Notes: a model not told the origin generated them from the sequence alone. Shown: positions 1 through 8,583, numbered from the stretch's first letter. The stretch is DNA of 64,000 nucleotides from Bradyrhizobium sp. NDS-1 (GCF_032918005.1 NZ_CP136628.1:4387501-4451500); one strand, 5' to 3'. A program made the numbers and translations.

Positions 1-146
1 GTCGAAACCTTCGCCTCCTGCGGCTTCAAGGTCACGATGCCGACCTCCGGCACCACCTGTGGCGGTCCGGCCTGCTGGCTCTGGTCCCCGCAAGCTGCAA
101 GCAGCAGGGCAATCAACGGAACGGCCAGGGCGATCGGAGGACGCAT
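1..146 (-). CDS. RND efflux periplasmic adaptor (MFP) lipoprotein, 5' end only
   Basis: The first 48 codons of a minus-strand gene run off the left edge. The peptide begins MRPPIALAVPLIALLLAACG, a lipoprotein signal peptide with lipobox LAAC. After it come a Gln/Pro linker and VPEVGIVTLKPQEAKV, which is how AcrA/MexA-type membrane fusion proteins begin. Such proteins link an inner-membrane RND pump to an outer-membrane channel. The call rests on this N-terminus and on the divergent TetR regulator, the usual neighbour of RND operons. The pump gene would lie outside the window. Confidence 0.75.
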   Translation of the reverse strand, partial: MRPPIALAVPLIALLLAACGDQSQQAGPPQVVPEVGIVTLKPQEAKVS

Positions 147-200
147 GATGACGATCCATGGTGAGGTGCGGGCCCTCGATGAGGGACGCGCGGAAATATT

Positions 201-220
201 TGGAAACTCTTCGGTTTCCA
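201..220. promoter_or_regulatory. Candidate TetR operator 1 (inverted repeat)
   Basis: A perfect 7-bp inverted repeat, TGGAAAC / GTTTCCA, around a 6-bp centre. It lies in the 145-bp gap between the divergent adaptor and TetR genes. It shares its GGAAAC half-site with the second palindrome 22 bp further on (centre to centre). Binding by the adjacent TetR protein is inferred from position and symmetry. Confidence 0.6.
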
Positions 221-221
221 T

Positions 222-243
222 AAGGAAACTTGGTAGTTTCCTT
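222..243. promoter_or_regulatory. Candidate TetR operator 2 (inverted repeat)
   Basis: A perfect 9-bp inverted repeat, AAGGAAACT / AGTTTCCTT, with a 4-bp TGGT centre. It starts two bases after operator 1 and has the same GGAAAC core. Two neighbouring palindromes about two helical turns apart suit cooperative binding by two TetR dimers controlling both divergent promoters. Confidence 0.6.
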
Positions 244-291
244 CTCCAAAGTCAAGTGCTAGGCTGCGTATGAAACTGCGTTCAAACAGTC

Positions 292-975
292 GTGAAGCAG
301 CACGCGGCGGATGTTCCCATGGCGAGAGAATCCAGCAGTCAAAAGCGCATGACCCCGTCTTCGGAGCACACCAGGCCTGCCATCAAGATTCCCGCCCCGG
401 ACGCGCGGATGACGCAATTGCTGGCGGCGGCGAAGGACACCTTCACCAGCAAAGGCTTCGCCGCGACGACCATGGACGACATCGCCGGCGCCGCAGGCAT
501 GTCGAAGAAGACCCTCTACAAATTGTTCGAAAGCAAGACCGACCTCTTCCGCGCCATGCTGCTGGGCAGCCTGCCCAAAGACCAGTTCACGGACGCGCCT
601 TCCGAAGGATCACCGGTGACCCGACTTCGAAACATGCTTCGGGAGGCTGCAGACGTGGCCTTGTCGCCGAGCGAGATCGCGCTGCAGCGCCTGATCATCG
701 GTGAACGCCAGGCCTCGCCTGCGCTGGGTCGCATGTTTGCCGAGGTCATCATGGAGAGCGGCACGGAGCATATCGTCGACCTACTTGAGAAGGTCCGCCT
801 CGAGCCCCGTTTCGAAGGCGTGCCGCTCCGCCTCGTTGCCGAAATGCTGTTCGGCATGGTGTTCGGCCACGATCATTTCAGGCTGCTGACCGACACCGGC
901 TTCAAGCTCAATCGCCGCGTGCTGGACCGCCGGATCGATCTTGCGATTGCGACGTTCTGTCTGCCTGACGATTAA
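292..975 (+). CDS. TetR/AcrR family transcriptional regulator
   Basis: A 227-residue regulator. A TetR_N helix-turn-helix lies at about residues 42-88, with the typical TMDDIAGAAGMSKKTLY and LFESKTDLFRAM motifs. The remaining helical part would be the ligand-binding and dimer domain. It is divergent from the RND adaptor gene, with twin palindromes in the gap, so it most likely represses the efflux operon and itself until an inducer binds. The N-terminus is about 35 residues longer than the HTH needs. In-frame ATGs at 319 and 348 are alternative starts, and no ribosome binding site clearly decides between them. Confidence 0.85.
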   Translation: MKQHAADVPMARESSSQKRMTPSSEHTRPAIKIPAPDARMTQLLAAAKDTFTSKGFAATTMDDIAGAAGMSKKTLYKLFESKTDLFRAMLLGSLPKDQFTDAPSEGSPVTRLRNMLREAADVALSPSEIALQRLIIGERQASPALGRMFAEVIMESGTEHIVDLLEKVRLEPRFEGVPLRLVAEMLFGMVFGHDHFRLLTDTGFKLNRRVLDRRIDLAIATFCLPDD

Positions 976-982
976 GCCGAAG

Positions 983-1399
983 CTAAGACTCCTCGCCGGG
1001 TCCACCTCTGAAGACTTCGATCAGGTGAAAGCGCTCGCACATCAGCATCATGTCGCCGCTATATCGTCCGAGCCTGCCGAAATAGGATTGATGGGCGCGG
1101 CGCCAATAGGCCAGGCTCCGGTCGCCTTCCCCCTCGTCATGCGCAAAGGCTGCGTCGACCTCATTGAAGCGCCGATACGTCACCTCGGTGGTTTCGATGA
1201 CGCAGCGCGGCTCCGCCCGCCCGTCGAGCACGACCCAGCGCTCGCCGGGCGTGGAGGTGTTCGGCTCGTCTTCGGTGCTGCATGTCGCGGTCTTGATGCC
1301 CTTGATGACGAGCTCGACCAATTCGTCCGCCAGCACGGGGCTGTCGCCGAATGCGAAGGTTCGCAGATGTCGATACCGCTCGGGGACTGGCTTGCTCAT
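983..1399 (-). CDS. ASCH domain-containing protein
   Basis: A 138-residue protein of the ASCH fold, related to PUA domains and thought to bind RNA or nucleotides. It shows the family's features: a central GxKTATCS stretch, GERWVVLDGRAEPRCVIETTEV, and an aromatic C-terminal part (HQSYFGRLGRYSGDMMLMCERFHLIEVF). A GGGGAAG ribosome binding site precedes the ATG. It is convergent with the TetR gene, and the stop codons are only a few bases apart. It lies downstream of the haloacid dehalogenase gene on the same strand and may share its transcript. The cellular role is unknown. Confidence 0.8.
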   Translation of the reverse strand: MSKPVPERYRHLRTFAFGDSPVLADELVELVIKGIKTATCSTEDEPNTSTPGERWVVLDGRAEPRCVIETTEVTYRRFNEVDAAFAHDEGEGDRSLAYWRRAHQSYFGRLGRYSGDMMLMCERFHLIEVFRGGPGEES

Positions 1400-1426
1400 C
1401 GCTTCCCCGCCTTTGCGAAATGTAGC

Positions 1427-2146
1427 CTAGCACCCGAGCCTGTCGGCGATCCCGCCAAAATCCTTCGCGACGATGTCCCAATTGCCGGTCGCTTCGAAGT
1501 CGACCTTCTGAAGCGGGCCATATTCCGTCGGCCGCGCCACGAACGCGGTCTTGAGTCCGTTTTTCTGTGCGGCCGCGAGATCGCCGTTGTGGGCGGCGAC
1601 CATCATCACCTCTTCCGGCTTGAGGCAAAGCAGCTTTGCTGCGCCGAGATAGGTCTCGGGGTCGGGCTTGTAATGCTCGAACAGCTCGGCCGACATGATG
1701 AGATCCCACGGCAGGCCGGCGAACTTCGCCATGTTGGTGAGCAGCGCGACGTTGCCGTTCGACAGCGGCGAGATCACGAATTTCGATTTCAGCCGCGTGA
1801 GGCCGGCGACGCTGTCCGGCCAGGGATGCAGGCGGTGCCAGCCCTTGGTGAGGTAGTCGAGGTCGGCTTCGGTCAGGCCCTTGATCGCGAATTGATCGAC
1901 CAGCTTTTCCAGCGAGCGGCGGTGCAGGTCATCCAGCATGACATAGCCGCGCTCGGGATGTTTGCGCACCTCGTCCATGGAAGCCATGTACATCCCGCGC
2001 CAGCCGTCGACGAGCGCGGTCCAATCAGCGCTGATCCCGCGCTGCTTGCTCCACCACATGAAGTCGGTGATGAGACTCGTACGCCAGTCCACGACCGTCC
2101 CGAACACGTCGAAGACCAGGGCTTTCACGGCGGAGAGATTGGTCAT
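1427..2146 (-). CDS. Haloacid dehalogenase, type II (HAD superfamily)
   Basis: A 239-residue protein. HAD motif I is VFDVFGTVVDW near residue 10, with the nucleophilic Asp. Motif II is SPLSNGN, the motif III Lys is in HYKPDPETY, and the acidic motif IV is AAHNGDLAAA. This set is typical of L-2-haloacid dehalogenases, which hydrolyse the carbon-halogen bond of 2-haloalkanoic acids through an aspartyl ester. The substrate here is not proven, and many such homologues act on other small molecules. The start at 2146 was chosen because AGGAAG lies at the right distance. The reading frame stays open upstream but loses homology there. Confidence 0.85.
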   Translation of the reverse strand: MTNLSAVKALVFDVFGTVVDWRTSLITDFMWWSKQRGISADWTALVDGWRGMYMASMDEVRKHPERGYVMLDDLHRRSLEKLVDQFAIKGLTEADLDYLTKGWHRLHPWPDSVAGLTRLKSKFVISPLSNGNVALLTNMAKFAGLPWDLIMSAELFEHYKPDPETYLGAAKLLCLKPEEVMMVAAHNGDLAAAQKNGLKTAFVARPTEYGPLQKVDFEATGNWDIVAKDFGGIADRLGC

Positions 2147-2174
2147 GTGCGCTTCCTGGCGTTGTTTGTTCTTG

Positions 2175-2215
2175 GTCATTCCGGGATGCGCCGTCAGGCG
2201 CAGGCCCGGAATGAC
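2175..2215. repeat. Palindromic intergenic repeat between glpX and the dehalogenase gene
   Basis: Outer arms GTCATTCCGGG / CCCGGAATGAC (11 bp, perfect) enclose a second stem, TGCGCC / GGCGCA, with loop GTCA. A nested palindrome of this kind is a typical dispersed intergenic element of Bradyrhizobium-like genomes. In RNA it would fold into a strong hairpin downstream of glpX and could act as a 3' stabiliser or attenuator. Confidence 0.7.
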
Positions 2216-2235
2216 GGATGCTGTTATTGCCTTGC

Positions 2236-3237
2236 TCAGTCCAGGTGGAACTTGGCCAGCTCGCGGTGCTCGGCCTTGATGTAGCGCACGGTGCCGGTAA
2301 CGGAGCGCATCACCACCGTCTCTGTCTCGATCACGCCGTCCTTGCGGAATTTGACGCCCGAGAGCAGCGAGCCCGTGGTGACGCCGGTGGCCGCGAACAG
2401 GCAGTCGCCGCGCGCCATGTCCTCGATGCCGTAGATCATCTTGGGATCGTTGACGCCCATCTTGGCGGCGCGTTCGATCTTCTCGGCGGAATCGAGAATG
2501 AGGCGGCACTGCATCTGGCCGCCGATGCAGCGCAGCGCCACCGCCGCGAGCACGCCTTCCGGCGCGCCGCCGGTGCCGAGATACATGTCGACGCCGGTAT
2601 TGTCAGGGTCGGCGCAATGGATCACGCCGGCAACGTCGCCGTCGGTGATCAGGCGCACGGCGGCGCCGGTCGAGCGCACGCTCTCGATGATGCTGGCATG
2701 GCGCGGACGATCGAGCACGAGAACCGTAATGCCTTCGGGCTGGACACCCTTGGCCTTGGCGAGACGGCGGACGTTGTCGGCCGGTGTCGCATCGAGATCG
2801 ACGACGCCCTTGTCGTAACCCGGGCCGATCGCGAGCTTCTGCATGTAGACGTCGGGCGCGTGCAGCAGCGTGCCGCCGTCGGCCATCGCCATGGTGGCGA
2901 TCGAGCCCGGCATGTTCTTGGCGCACAGCGTGGTGCCTTCGAGCGGATCGACCGCGATGTCGACCTGCGGGCCCGCGTTCAGGCCAACCTTCTCGCCGAT
3001 GAAGAGCATCGGCGCCTCGTCGCGCTCGCCCTCGCCGATCACGATGGTGCCCTCGATCGGGAGCTTGTTGAGCTCGCGGCGCATCGCATCCACCGCAGCC
3101 TGGTCGGCCGCCTTCTCGTTGCCGTGCCCGCGCAGCCGCGCCGACGACACCGCCGCCCGCTCGGTCACGCGCACGATCTCCAGCGTGAGAATGCGCTCGA
3201 GCAACGCTTGCGGCGGGACTGAGATATGGGTCGACAT
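2236..3237 (-). CDS. glpX: Class II fructose-1,6-bisphosphatase
   Basis: A 333-residue protein of the usual GlpX length. It has EGTIVIGEGERDEAPML (metal and substrate site), VDPLEGTTLCAKNMPGS, the ITDGDVAG loop and YLGTGGAPEGVLAA. It hydrolyses fructose 1,6-bisphosphate to fructose 6-phosphate in gluconeogenesis and, in autotrophic relatives, in the Calvin cycle. It lies downstream of homoserine dehydrogenase on the same strand, an order known from other rhizobia. The gap of about 160 bp holds a dispersed palindrome, so independent transcription is possible. Confidence 0.95.
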   Translation of the reverse strand: MSTHISVPPQALLERILTLEIVRVTERAAVSSARLRGHGNEKAADQAAVDAMRRELNKLPIEGTIVIGEGERDEAPMLFIGEKVGLNAGPQVDIAVDPLEGTTLCAKNMPGSIATMAMADGGTLLHAPDVYMQKLAIGPGYDKGVVDLDATPADNVRRLAKAKGVQPEGITVLVLDRPRHASIIESVRSTGAAVRLITDGDVAGVIHCADPDNTGVDMYLGTGGAPEGVLAAVALRCIGGQMQCRLILDSAEKIERAAKMGVNDPKMIYGIEDMARGDCLFAATGVTTGSLLSGVKFRKDGVIETETVVMRSVTGTVRYIKAEHRELAKFHLD

Positions 3238-3331
3238 CGGCTAACTCCTTCAAAACGGTTCTGGACAGAAGTCTCTGCCCACATCAACTCTCAACGCCCA
3301 CGGTTCGTTCGACGAACCACCCTCATTGTTT

Positions 3332-3401
3332 GAGCATGATCTTTTCGGAAAACCGCTCAACACTTCGCGCTGCGCGGCCCACCGGGTCCGAGGTCATGCT
3401 C
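3332..3401. repeat. Dispersed intergenic palindrome (copy 1)
   Basis: Ends GAGCATGA / TCATGCTC are inverted, and the inner parts (CTTTTCGGAAAACC, GGGTCCGAGG) are imperfectly complementary. A related copy sits near the other end of the window (63657-63705) and shares GATCTTTTCGG(g/a)AA. This is a known type of short repeat in Bradyrhizobium and Rhodopseudomonas intergenic DNA. Here it abuts the hom stop codon and may serve as its transcript end. Confidence 0.6.
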
Positions 3402-4717
3402 TAGTTTTTCTCGATCCGGATCACCTGCGGCCGTCCGCTGATCACCTTGTCCTTCTGCACGGCAGCGAGCGCGCGGCGCACGGCATCCTCATGCGTGGCG
3501 TAGGTGATCAGGATGACAGGCACGGGGACCGCCTTGCCGTTATCGGACGCAGCGCCGCCATTGGGATGACGCTGCACGATCGACTCGATCGAGATCTTCT
3601 GTTCTGCAAGCCGCGTCGCGATCGCAGCCGCGGTGCCGGGGAAATCGCGCGCCAGAAGGCGGATGTAATAGCCGCCCTCGTGGCGCTCCATCGGCGCCTT
3701 CTTGGTGTCGCGCAATTGCGAAATCGGCCGACCGAACGGATTGGCACGGATGCCGCGCGCGACATCGGCGATGTCGGCGACCACGGCGGATGCGGTCGCG
3801 GCGCCGCCGGCGCCGGGGCCGACCAGCGTGATCGGCGGAATGCCCTCGCCGTCGATCGTGACCGCATTGGTGACACCCATCACCTGCGCGATCGAGGAGG
3901 ATTTCGGCACCATGGTCGGATGCACGCGCTGCTCGATGCCCTTGACGGTGCGCACCGCGACGCCCAGCAGCTTGACGCGATAGCCGAGATCGGACGCCGC
4001 GCGCAGGTCTTCCGGTGCGATCGATGAGATGCCTTCGACATACACCGCGCTTTGAGCAACTTTCGTGCCGAAGGCGAGGCTGGCGAGGATCGCGAGTTTT
4101 TGCGCGGTGTCGTGACCATCCACGTCGAAGGACGGATTGGCCTCGGCATAACCGAGCCGCTGTGCGTCCTTGAGGCATTCGGCGAAGGACAGCCCCTCCT
4201 GCTCCATCCGTGTCAGGATGTAGTTGCAGGTGCCGTTGAGGATACCGTAGACGCGATTGATGCCGGTTCCGGCAAGACCCTCGCGTAACGTTTTGATGAC
4301 GGGGATCGCGGCGCCGACGGCTGCCTCGAAATTCAGCGCACCGCCGTGCTTTTCAGCGGCTTTCGCCAGTTTCAACCCGTGCTTCGCCAGCAGCGCCTTG
4401 TTGGCGGTGACGACCGACTTGCCGGCGTTGAGCGCGGCTTCGACGGCGGAGAGTGCCGGATCGCCGGCGCCGCCCATCAGCTCAACGAAGCAATCGATGC
4501 CGGGATGGGTTGCCAGCGCCAGGGGATCCCTGACCCATTCGACGCCGCGCAGATCGACGCCGCGCTTCTTCGCCTTCGAACGCGCGGTGACGGCAACGAC
4601 ACGGATGCCGCGGCCGCTGCGGCCCGCGAGCACGCGCGCCTGCGTTTCAATCAAACGGACCACTTCGGCGCCCACGGTGCCGAGCCCCGCTATGCCCACT
4701 TTCAGGGGTGCAACCAT
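3401..4717 (-). CDS. hom: Homoserine dehydrogenase
   Basis: A 438-residue monofunctional enzyme. The N-terminal Rossmann motif is VGIAGLGTVG (about residues 7-16). The catalytic domain carries VVTANKALLAKHG, GILNGTCNYILTRM and the DVDGHDTAQKLAILA motif. A C-terminal ACT domain (about residues 355-435) begins YYIRLLARDFPGTAAAIA. It reduces aspartate semialdehyde to homoserine, the branch point to Thr, Met and Ile. The ACT domain suggests feedback control by threonine. It follows the AlaC-type aminotransferase gene by 29 bp on the same strand and is probably cotranscribed with it. Confidence 0.95.
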   Translation of the reverse strand: MVAPLKVGIAGLGTVGAEVVRLIETQARVLAGRSGRGIRVVAVTARSKAKKRGVDLRGVEWVRDPLALATHPGIDCFVELMGGAGDPALSAVEAALNAGKSVVTANKALLAKHGLKLAKAAEKHGGALNFEAAVGAAIPVIKTLREGLAGTGINRVYGILNGTCNYILTRMEQEGLSFAECLKDAQRLGYAEANPSFDVDGHDTAQKLAILASLAFGTKVAQSAVYVEGISSIAPEDLRAASDLGYRVKLLGVAVRTVKGIEQRVHPTMVPKSSSIAQVMGVTNAVTIDGEGIPPITLVGPGAGGAATASAVVADIADVARGIRANPFGRPISQLRDTKKAPMERHEGGYYIRLLARDFPGTAAAIATRLAEQKISIESIVQRHPNGGAASDNGKAVPVPVILITYATHEDAVRRALAAVQKDKVISGRPQVIRIEKN

Positions 4718-4746
4718 GATGTCTTAGAAAACCTGCCGAAGAGAAT

Positions 4747-5967
4747 TTAGCGCCGATTGGCGAGCGGAACGACGTTGTGCAACGTTTCGATGCCGCTTTC
4801 AAGGAAGCGTCGCACGCCGCGCGCGGCCTGCCTGATCCGTTGCTCGTTTTCCACCATGGCAATGCGGACATATCCTTCACCATGCTCGCCGAAGCCGACG
4901 CCGGGCGACACCGCGACGCCGGATTTCTCAACCATCAGGGTTGCGAACTGCATGCTGCCGACGCTGCGGAAGGCTTCCGGCAGCGGCACCCAGGCGAACA
5001 TCGAAGCCTCCGGCGGCGGAATCTCCCAGCCGGCGCGGCCAAACGATTCCACCAGCGCATCGCGGCGCTTGCGGTAGGTGTCGCGCATCTCCTTGATGCA
5101 ATCGTCGGGACCGTTCAGCGCCGCGGTCGCCGCGACCTGGACCGGCGTGAAGGCGCCGTAATCGAGGTACGACTTGACGCGGGCGAGCGCCGCGATCACG
5201 CGCTCATTGCCGACCGCAAAGCCCATGCGCCAGCCGGCCATCGAATAGGTCTTCGACATCGAGGTGAATTCGACGGCGACATCCATCGCGCCCGGCACCT
5301 GAAGCACCGAGGGCGGCGGATTGCTCTCGTCGAAATAGACCTCGGCATAAGCGAGATCGGACAGGATCAGGATCTCGTGCTTCTTCGCGAACGCGACGAG
5401 GTCCTTGTAAAAATCGAGGCTCGCGACATAGGCGGTCGGGTTCGAAGGATAGCAGACGACGAGCGCGAGCGGCTTCGGGATCGAATGCACGATCGCCCGC
5501 TCCACCGCCTCGAAGAACTGCGGCGTCGGCTCGGAGGGCACCGAGCGGATGACGCCGCCCGCCATCAGAAAGCCGAAGGCGTGAATCGGGTAGCTCGGGT
5601 TCGGACAGAGGATGACGTCGCCCGGCGCCGTGATCGCCTGCGCCACATTGGCAAAGCCCTCTTTCGAGCCGAGCGTCGCCACGATCTGGGTGTCCGGGTT
5701 GAGCTTCACGCCGAAGCGGCGGGCGTAGTAGCCGGCCTGGGCCCTGCGCAATCCGGGGATGCCGCGGGACGCCGAGTAGCGGTCGGTGCGCGGCTTGCCC
5801 AGCGTCTCCTTCAGCTTCTCCAGCACATGCGCCGGCGCCGGCAGGTCCGGATTGCCCATGCCAAGGTCGATGATGTCGGCGCCGGCATTCCGCGCGGCCG
5901 CCTTGGCCCGGTTGACCTGCTCGAACACGTAAGGCGGAAGGCGGCGAATGCGGTAAAATTCTTCCAT
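4747..5967 (-). CDS. alaC: PLP-dependent aminotransferase, AlaC type
   Basis: A 406-residue class I/II aminotransferase. It has LPPYVFEQVN at the N-terminus, IIDLGMGNPDLP, YSASRGIPGLR, PNPSYPIHAFG and the PLP-lysine motif SMSKTYSMAGWRMGF. It aligns along its length with E. coli AlaC (glutamate-pyruvate aminotransferase); related proteins are often labelled LL-diaminopimelate aminotransferase. The likely reaction is pyruvate plus glutamate to alanine. The ATG at 5967 was chosen because the longer form would begin at a TTG. It lies 29 bp upstream of hom and probably forms a transcription unit with it. Confidence 0.85.
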   Translation of the reverse strand: MEEFYRIRRLPPYVFEQVNRAKAAARNAGADIIDLGMGNPDLPAPAHVLEKLKETLGKPRTDRYSASRGIPGLRRAQAGYYARRFGVKLNPDTQIVATLGSKEGFANVAQAITAPGDVILCPNPSYPIHAFGFLMAGGVIRSVPSEPTPQFFEAVERAIVHSIPKPLALVVCYPSNPTAYVASLDFYKDLVAFAKKHEILILSDLAYAEVYFDESNPPPSVLQVPGAMDVAVEFTSMSKTYSMAGWRMGFAVGNERVIAALARVKSYLDYGAFTPVQVAATAALNGPDDCIKEMRDTYRKRRDALVESFGRAGWEIPPPEASMFAWVPLPEAFRSVGSMQFATLMVEKSGVAVSPGVGFGEHGEGYVRIAMVENEQRIRQAARGVRRFLESGIETLHNVVPLANRR

Positions 5968-6181
5968 GGCTCTCTGGGCTCCGGGCAACCGGTCAGGACA
6001 GAATCGACAGGACGGACGCCGATTGGGTGAGGCGCCCAGAATCGCTTTGAAAACTGCTCAAAATCAAATACTTAGAGCAATCATCGACAACGAAGACTGA
6101 AGTCGTTCGCCCTGACTCTCGGCTGAACCATGATCTTTTAGCACGGCAAGGCGGGGGCGCCAGCGATTACGTTGCCGTGCC

Positions 6182-6457
6182 TCATTTCGCGTCCTTGCCA
6201 GCAGCGGCCTGGCGATCACGCGCGGCTGCAAGCTCGGCCTCGATCTTGGCGCGCTGCTCCAGCGGAATGATTGCCTGGTCGCGATCCGGTGGCAGATCGT
6301 GCACCGGCAGGTAGGTGCCGGGCTCCCTCGGATGCGCCTGCGCGTCCGCGGGTGTCATATCGGCGAGCTGGCTCGAGCAGCCGCCCATGGCGAGCGCCGC
6401 AATCAGCAGCGCGCTGCGGATCGGCAGCGCCTTTTGCAGGTCCCATAACGCCAACAC
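6182..6457 (-). CDS. Small lipoprotein of unknown function
   Basis: A 91-residue product with a hydrophobic signal (RSALLIAALAMGGC) ending in a lipobox, followed by SSQLADMTPADAQAHP. The mature part is short and charged, with a helical C-terminus (LEQRAKIEAELAAARDRQAAA). This fits a small lipoprotein anchored in a membrane. The start codon appears to be GTG. It stands alone between the aminotransferase gene and phaC, which is divergent. No function is recognised. Confidence 0.6.
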   Translation of the reverse strand: MLALWDLQKALPIRSALLIAALAMGGCSSQLADMTPADAQAHPREPGTYLPVHDLPPDRDQAIIPLEQRAKIEAELAAARDRQAAAGKDAK

Positions 6458-6611
6458 CTGGGAAATCCCCTACTCGTCCCAAAGCACGGCCCCGGGCAAC
6501 CTTACCCAAGACCGCGCCCAAGCTCAAACCATTGCTGCCCGAAATGGCGAGAGCGAAAAACAGCCGTTGCCCACCAAGCCGAGCGGTGCGGCCCGAATGT
6601 GACGGAACCAA

Positions 6612-6640
6612 GAAGATTTGTCGCACTGCAACACATCTTC
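6612..6640. promoter_or_regulatory. Near-perfect 29-bp palindrome upstream of phaC (candidate operator)
   Basis: The arms GAAGATTTGTCGCA and TGCAACACATCTTC are reverse complements except at two positions, around a single central C at 6626. The inner core TGTCGCA-C-TGCAACA is TGC-rich, like sites bound by PhaR repressors of PHB genes in other alphaproteobacteria. The centre is 85 bp upstream of the phaC start. The PhaR assignment is inference; the symmetry is seen directly. Confidence 0.5.
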
Positions 6641-6710
6641 GAGAGTGTTTAACGCCAAACATGCGAGCTTCGCGGTGACGAATACGGAATGAGTCGTTAC
6701 TGTTCTGCTC

Positions 6711-8519
6711 ATGAATATGGCCACGACCGATACGCCCAAACCCGAGACGAAGTTCGATGCGGAAGCCTTCGCGATGAATGTCGCGCGGGCGATGGAGAGC
6801 GGCGGCAAGGCGCTCGCCGCTTACCTCAAGCCGCGCGAGAGCGGCGAGGTGCAGGATCGCCCGCCGGCCGAGCTTGCCGAGGTGGTCAAGACCTTCACGT
6901 CGGTCGCCGAATATTGGTTGTCGGATACGTCCCGTTCGTCCGATCTGCAGATCAAGCTGGCCAAGGACTATCTCGACCTCTGGGGCTCCGCGGCGCGCCG
7001 CATGGCCGGCCAGGACGCCCCGCCCGCGATCGCGCCCTCCCCGCGCGACAAGCGCTTTGCCGACCCGGAATGGAAATCGAACCAGTTCTTCGACTTCGTC
7101 ATGCAGCTCTATCTGCTTACGGCCAAATGGGCGCAGGAACTGGTGCGCGATGCCGATGGGCTCGATCCGCAGACCCGCCGCAAGGCGGAGTTCTACGTCC
7201 AGCAGGTCATTAACGCGCTGTCGCCGTCCAACTTCGTGCTGACCAATCCGGAGGTGCTGCGCGAGACTGTGGCGAGCAGCGGCGAAAATCTCGCGCGCGG
7301 CCTGACGATGCTGGCCGAGGACATCGCGGCCGGCAAGGGCATGCTGAAGATCCGCCAGTCCAATCCGGACAATCTCGTCGTCGGCGTCAACATGGCGACG
7401 ACGCCGGGCAAGGTGATCTACCAGAACGAGATCATGCAGCTGATCCAGTATTCGCCGACCACGGAGCGCGTGCTGCGCACCCCGCTCCTGATCGTGCCGC
7501 CCTGGATCAACAAGTTCTACATCCTCGATCTCAAGCCGGAGAAATCCTACATCAAGTGGTGCGTCGACCAGGGCATCACCGTGTTCGTGATCTCATGGGT
7601 CAATCCCGACAAGCGGCTCGGCAACAAGAGCTGGGAAGACTACATGAAGCAAGGCCCGCTCACGGCGATGGACGTGATCGAGAAGATCACCGGCGAGATG
7701 AAGGTGCACACCGCCGGCTATTGCGTCGGCGGCACGATGCTGGCGACCACGCTGGCCTGGCTCGCCGAGAAGCGTCGCCAGCGCGTGGCGTCCGCGACGT
7801 TCTTCGCCGCGCAGGTCGACTTCACCCATGCCGGCGATCTCCTCGTGTTCGTCGACGAGGAGCAGATCGCATCGCTCGAACAGGACATGAAGACGGCCGG
7901 CGTGCTCGAAGGCTCGAAGATGGCGATGGCCTTCAACATGCTCCGCTCCAACGATCTGATCTGGTCCTACGTCGTCAGCAACTATCTGAAGGGCCAGCAG
8001 CCGAGCGCGTTCGATCTGTTGCACTGGAATTCCGATGCGACGCGCATGACCGCGTCGAACCATTCCTATTATTTGCGCAACTGCTATCTGGAGAACCGGC
8101 TCTCCACGGGCACGATGGTGCTCGACAACACGTTGCTCGATCTCTCCAAGGTCAAGGTGCCCGTCTACAACCTCGCCACACGCGAGGACCACATCGCGCC
8201 GGCGGAATCGGTGCTGTACGGCTCGCAGTTCTTCGGCGGCCCGGTGAAATACGTGTTGTCGGGCTCGGGCCACATCGCCGGCGTGGTCAATCCGCCGGCC
8301 TCGAACAAGTATCAGTACTGGACCAACGACAACATCAAGGACGTCAACGTCGCGCAGTGGATGAAGGACGCCGTGGAGCACAAGGGCTCGTGGTGGCCGG
8401 ACTGGCGTGAATGGCTGCGCGGAATCGATCCGGAGGAAGTCCCGGCGCGCAGCGTCGGCAGCGACGCCCTGCCCCCGATCGAGGACGCCCCCGGCAGCTA
8501 TGTCAGGGTCCGCGCATAG
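6711..8519 (+). CDS. phaC: Class I poly(3-hydroxybutyrate) synthase
   Basis: A 602-residue PHA synthase of typical class I length. The N-terminal PhaC_N region holds FADPEWKSNQFFDFVMQLY and PLLIVPPWINKFYILDL. The alpha/beta-hydrolase core has lipase-like box GYCVGG with nucleophile Cys at about residue 338, Asp at about 493 in TREDHIAP and His at about 521 in GSGHIAG. It polymerises (R)-3-hydroxyacyl-CoA into PHB on storage granules. The other pha genes are not nearby. Start 6711 has a second in-frame ATG two codons later and only a weak ribosome binding site. A long palindrome upstream is a candidate regulatory site. Confidence 0.95.
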   Translation: MNMATTDTPKPETKFDAEAFAMNVARAMESGGKALAAYLKPRESGEVQDRPPAELAEVVKTFTSVAEYWLSDTSRSSDLQIKLAKDYLDLWGSAARRMAGQDAPPAIAPSPRDKRFADPEWKSNQFFDFVMQLYLLTAKWAQELVRDADGLDPQTRRKAEFYVQQVINALSPSNFVLTNPEVLRETVASSGENLARGLTMLAEDIAAGKGMLKIRQSNPDNLVVGVNMATTPGKVIYQNEIMQLIQYSPTTERVLRTPLLIVPPWINKFYILDLKPEKSYIKWCVDQGITVFVISWVNPDKRLGNKSWEDYMKQGPLTAMDVIEKITGEMKVHTAGYCVGGTMLATTLAWLAEKRRQRVASATFFAAQVDFTHAGDLLVFVDEEQIASLEQDMKTAGVLEGSKMAMAFNMLRSNDLIWSYVVSNYLKGQQPSAFDLLHWNSDATRMTASNHSYYLRNCYLENRLSTGTMVLDNTLLDLSKVKVPVYNLATREDHIAPAESVLYGSQFFGGPVKYVLSGSGHIAGVVNPPASNKYQYWTNDNIKDVNVAQWMKDAVEHKGSWWPDWREWLRGIDPEEVPARSVGSDALPPIEDAPGSYVRVRA

Positions 8520-8583
8520 CGGAATCTTCCGCGCTTTTGTATAGACTCGGCGCTCAACGCAGCGACGACAGAGAGGATCGACC

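Noticed and set aside
941..2284. A 447-codon plus-strand frame over the ASCH and dehalogenase genes
   Set aside because: It mirrors two genes with clear motifs on the other strand and has no recognisable domain.
4777..6030. A 417-codon plus-strand frame opposite alaC
   Set aside because: Shadow of the aminotransferase, with low-complexity Arg/His/Asp composition.
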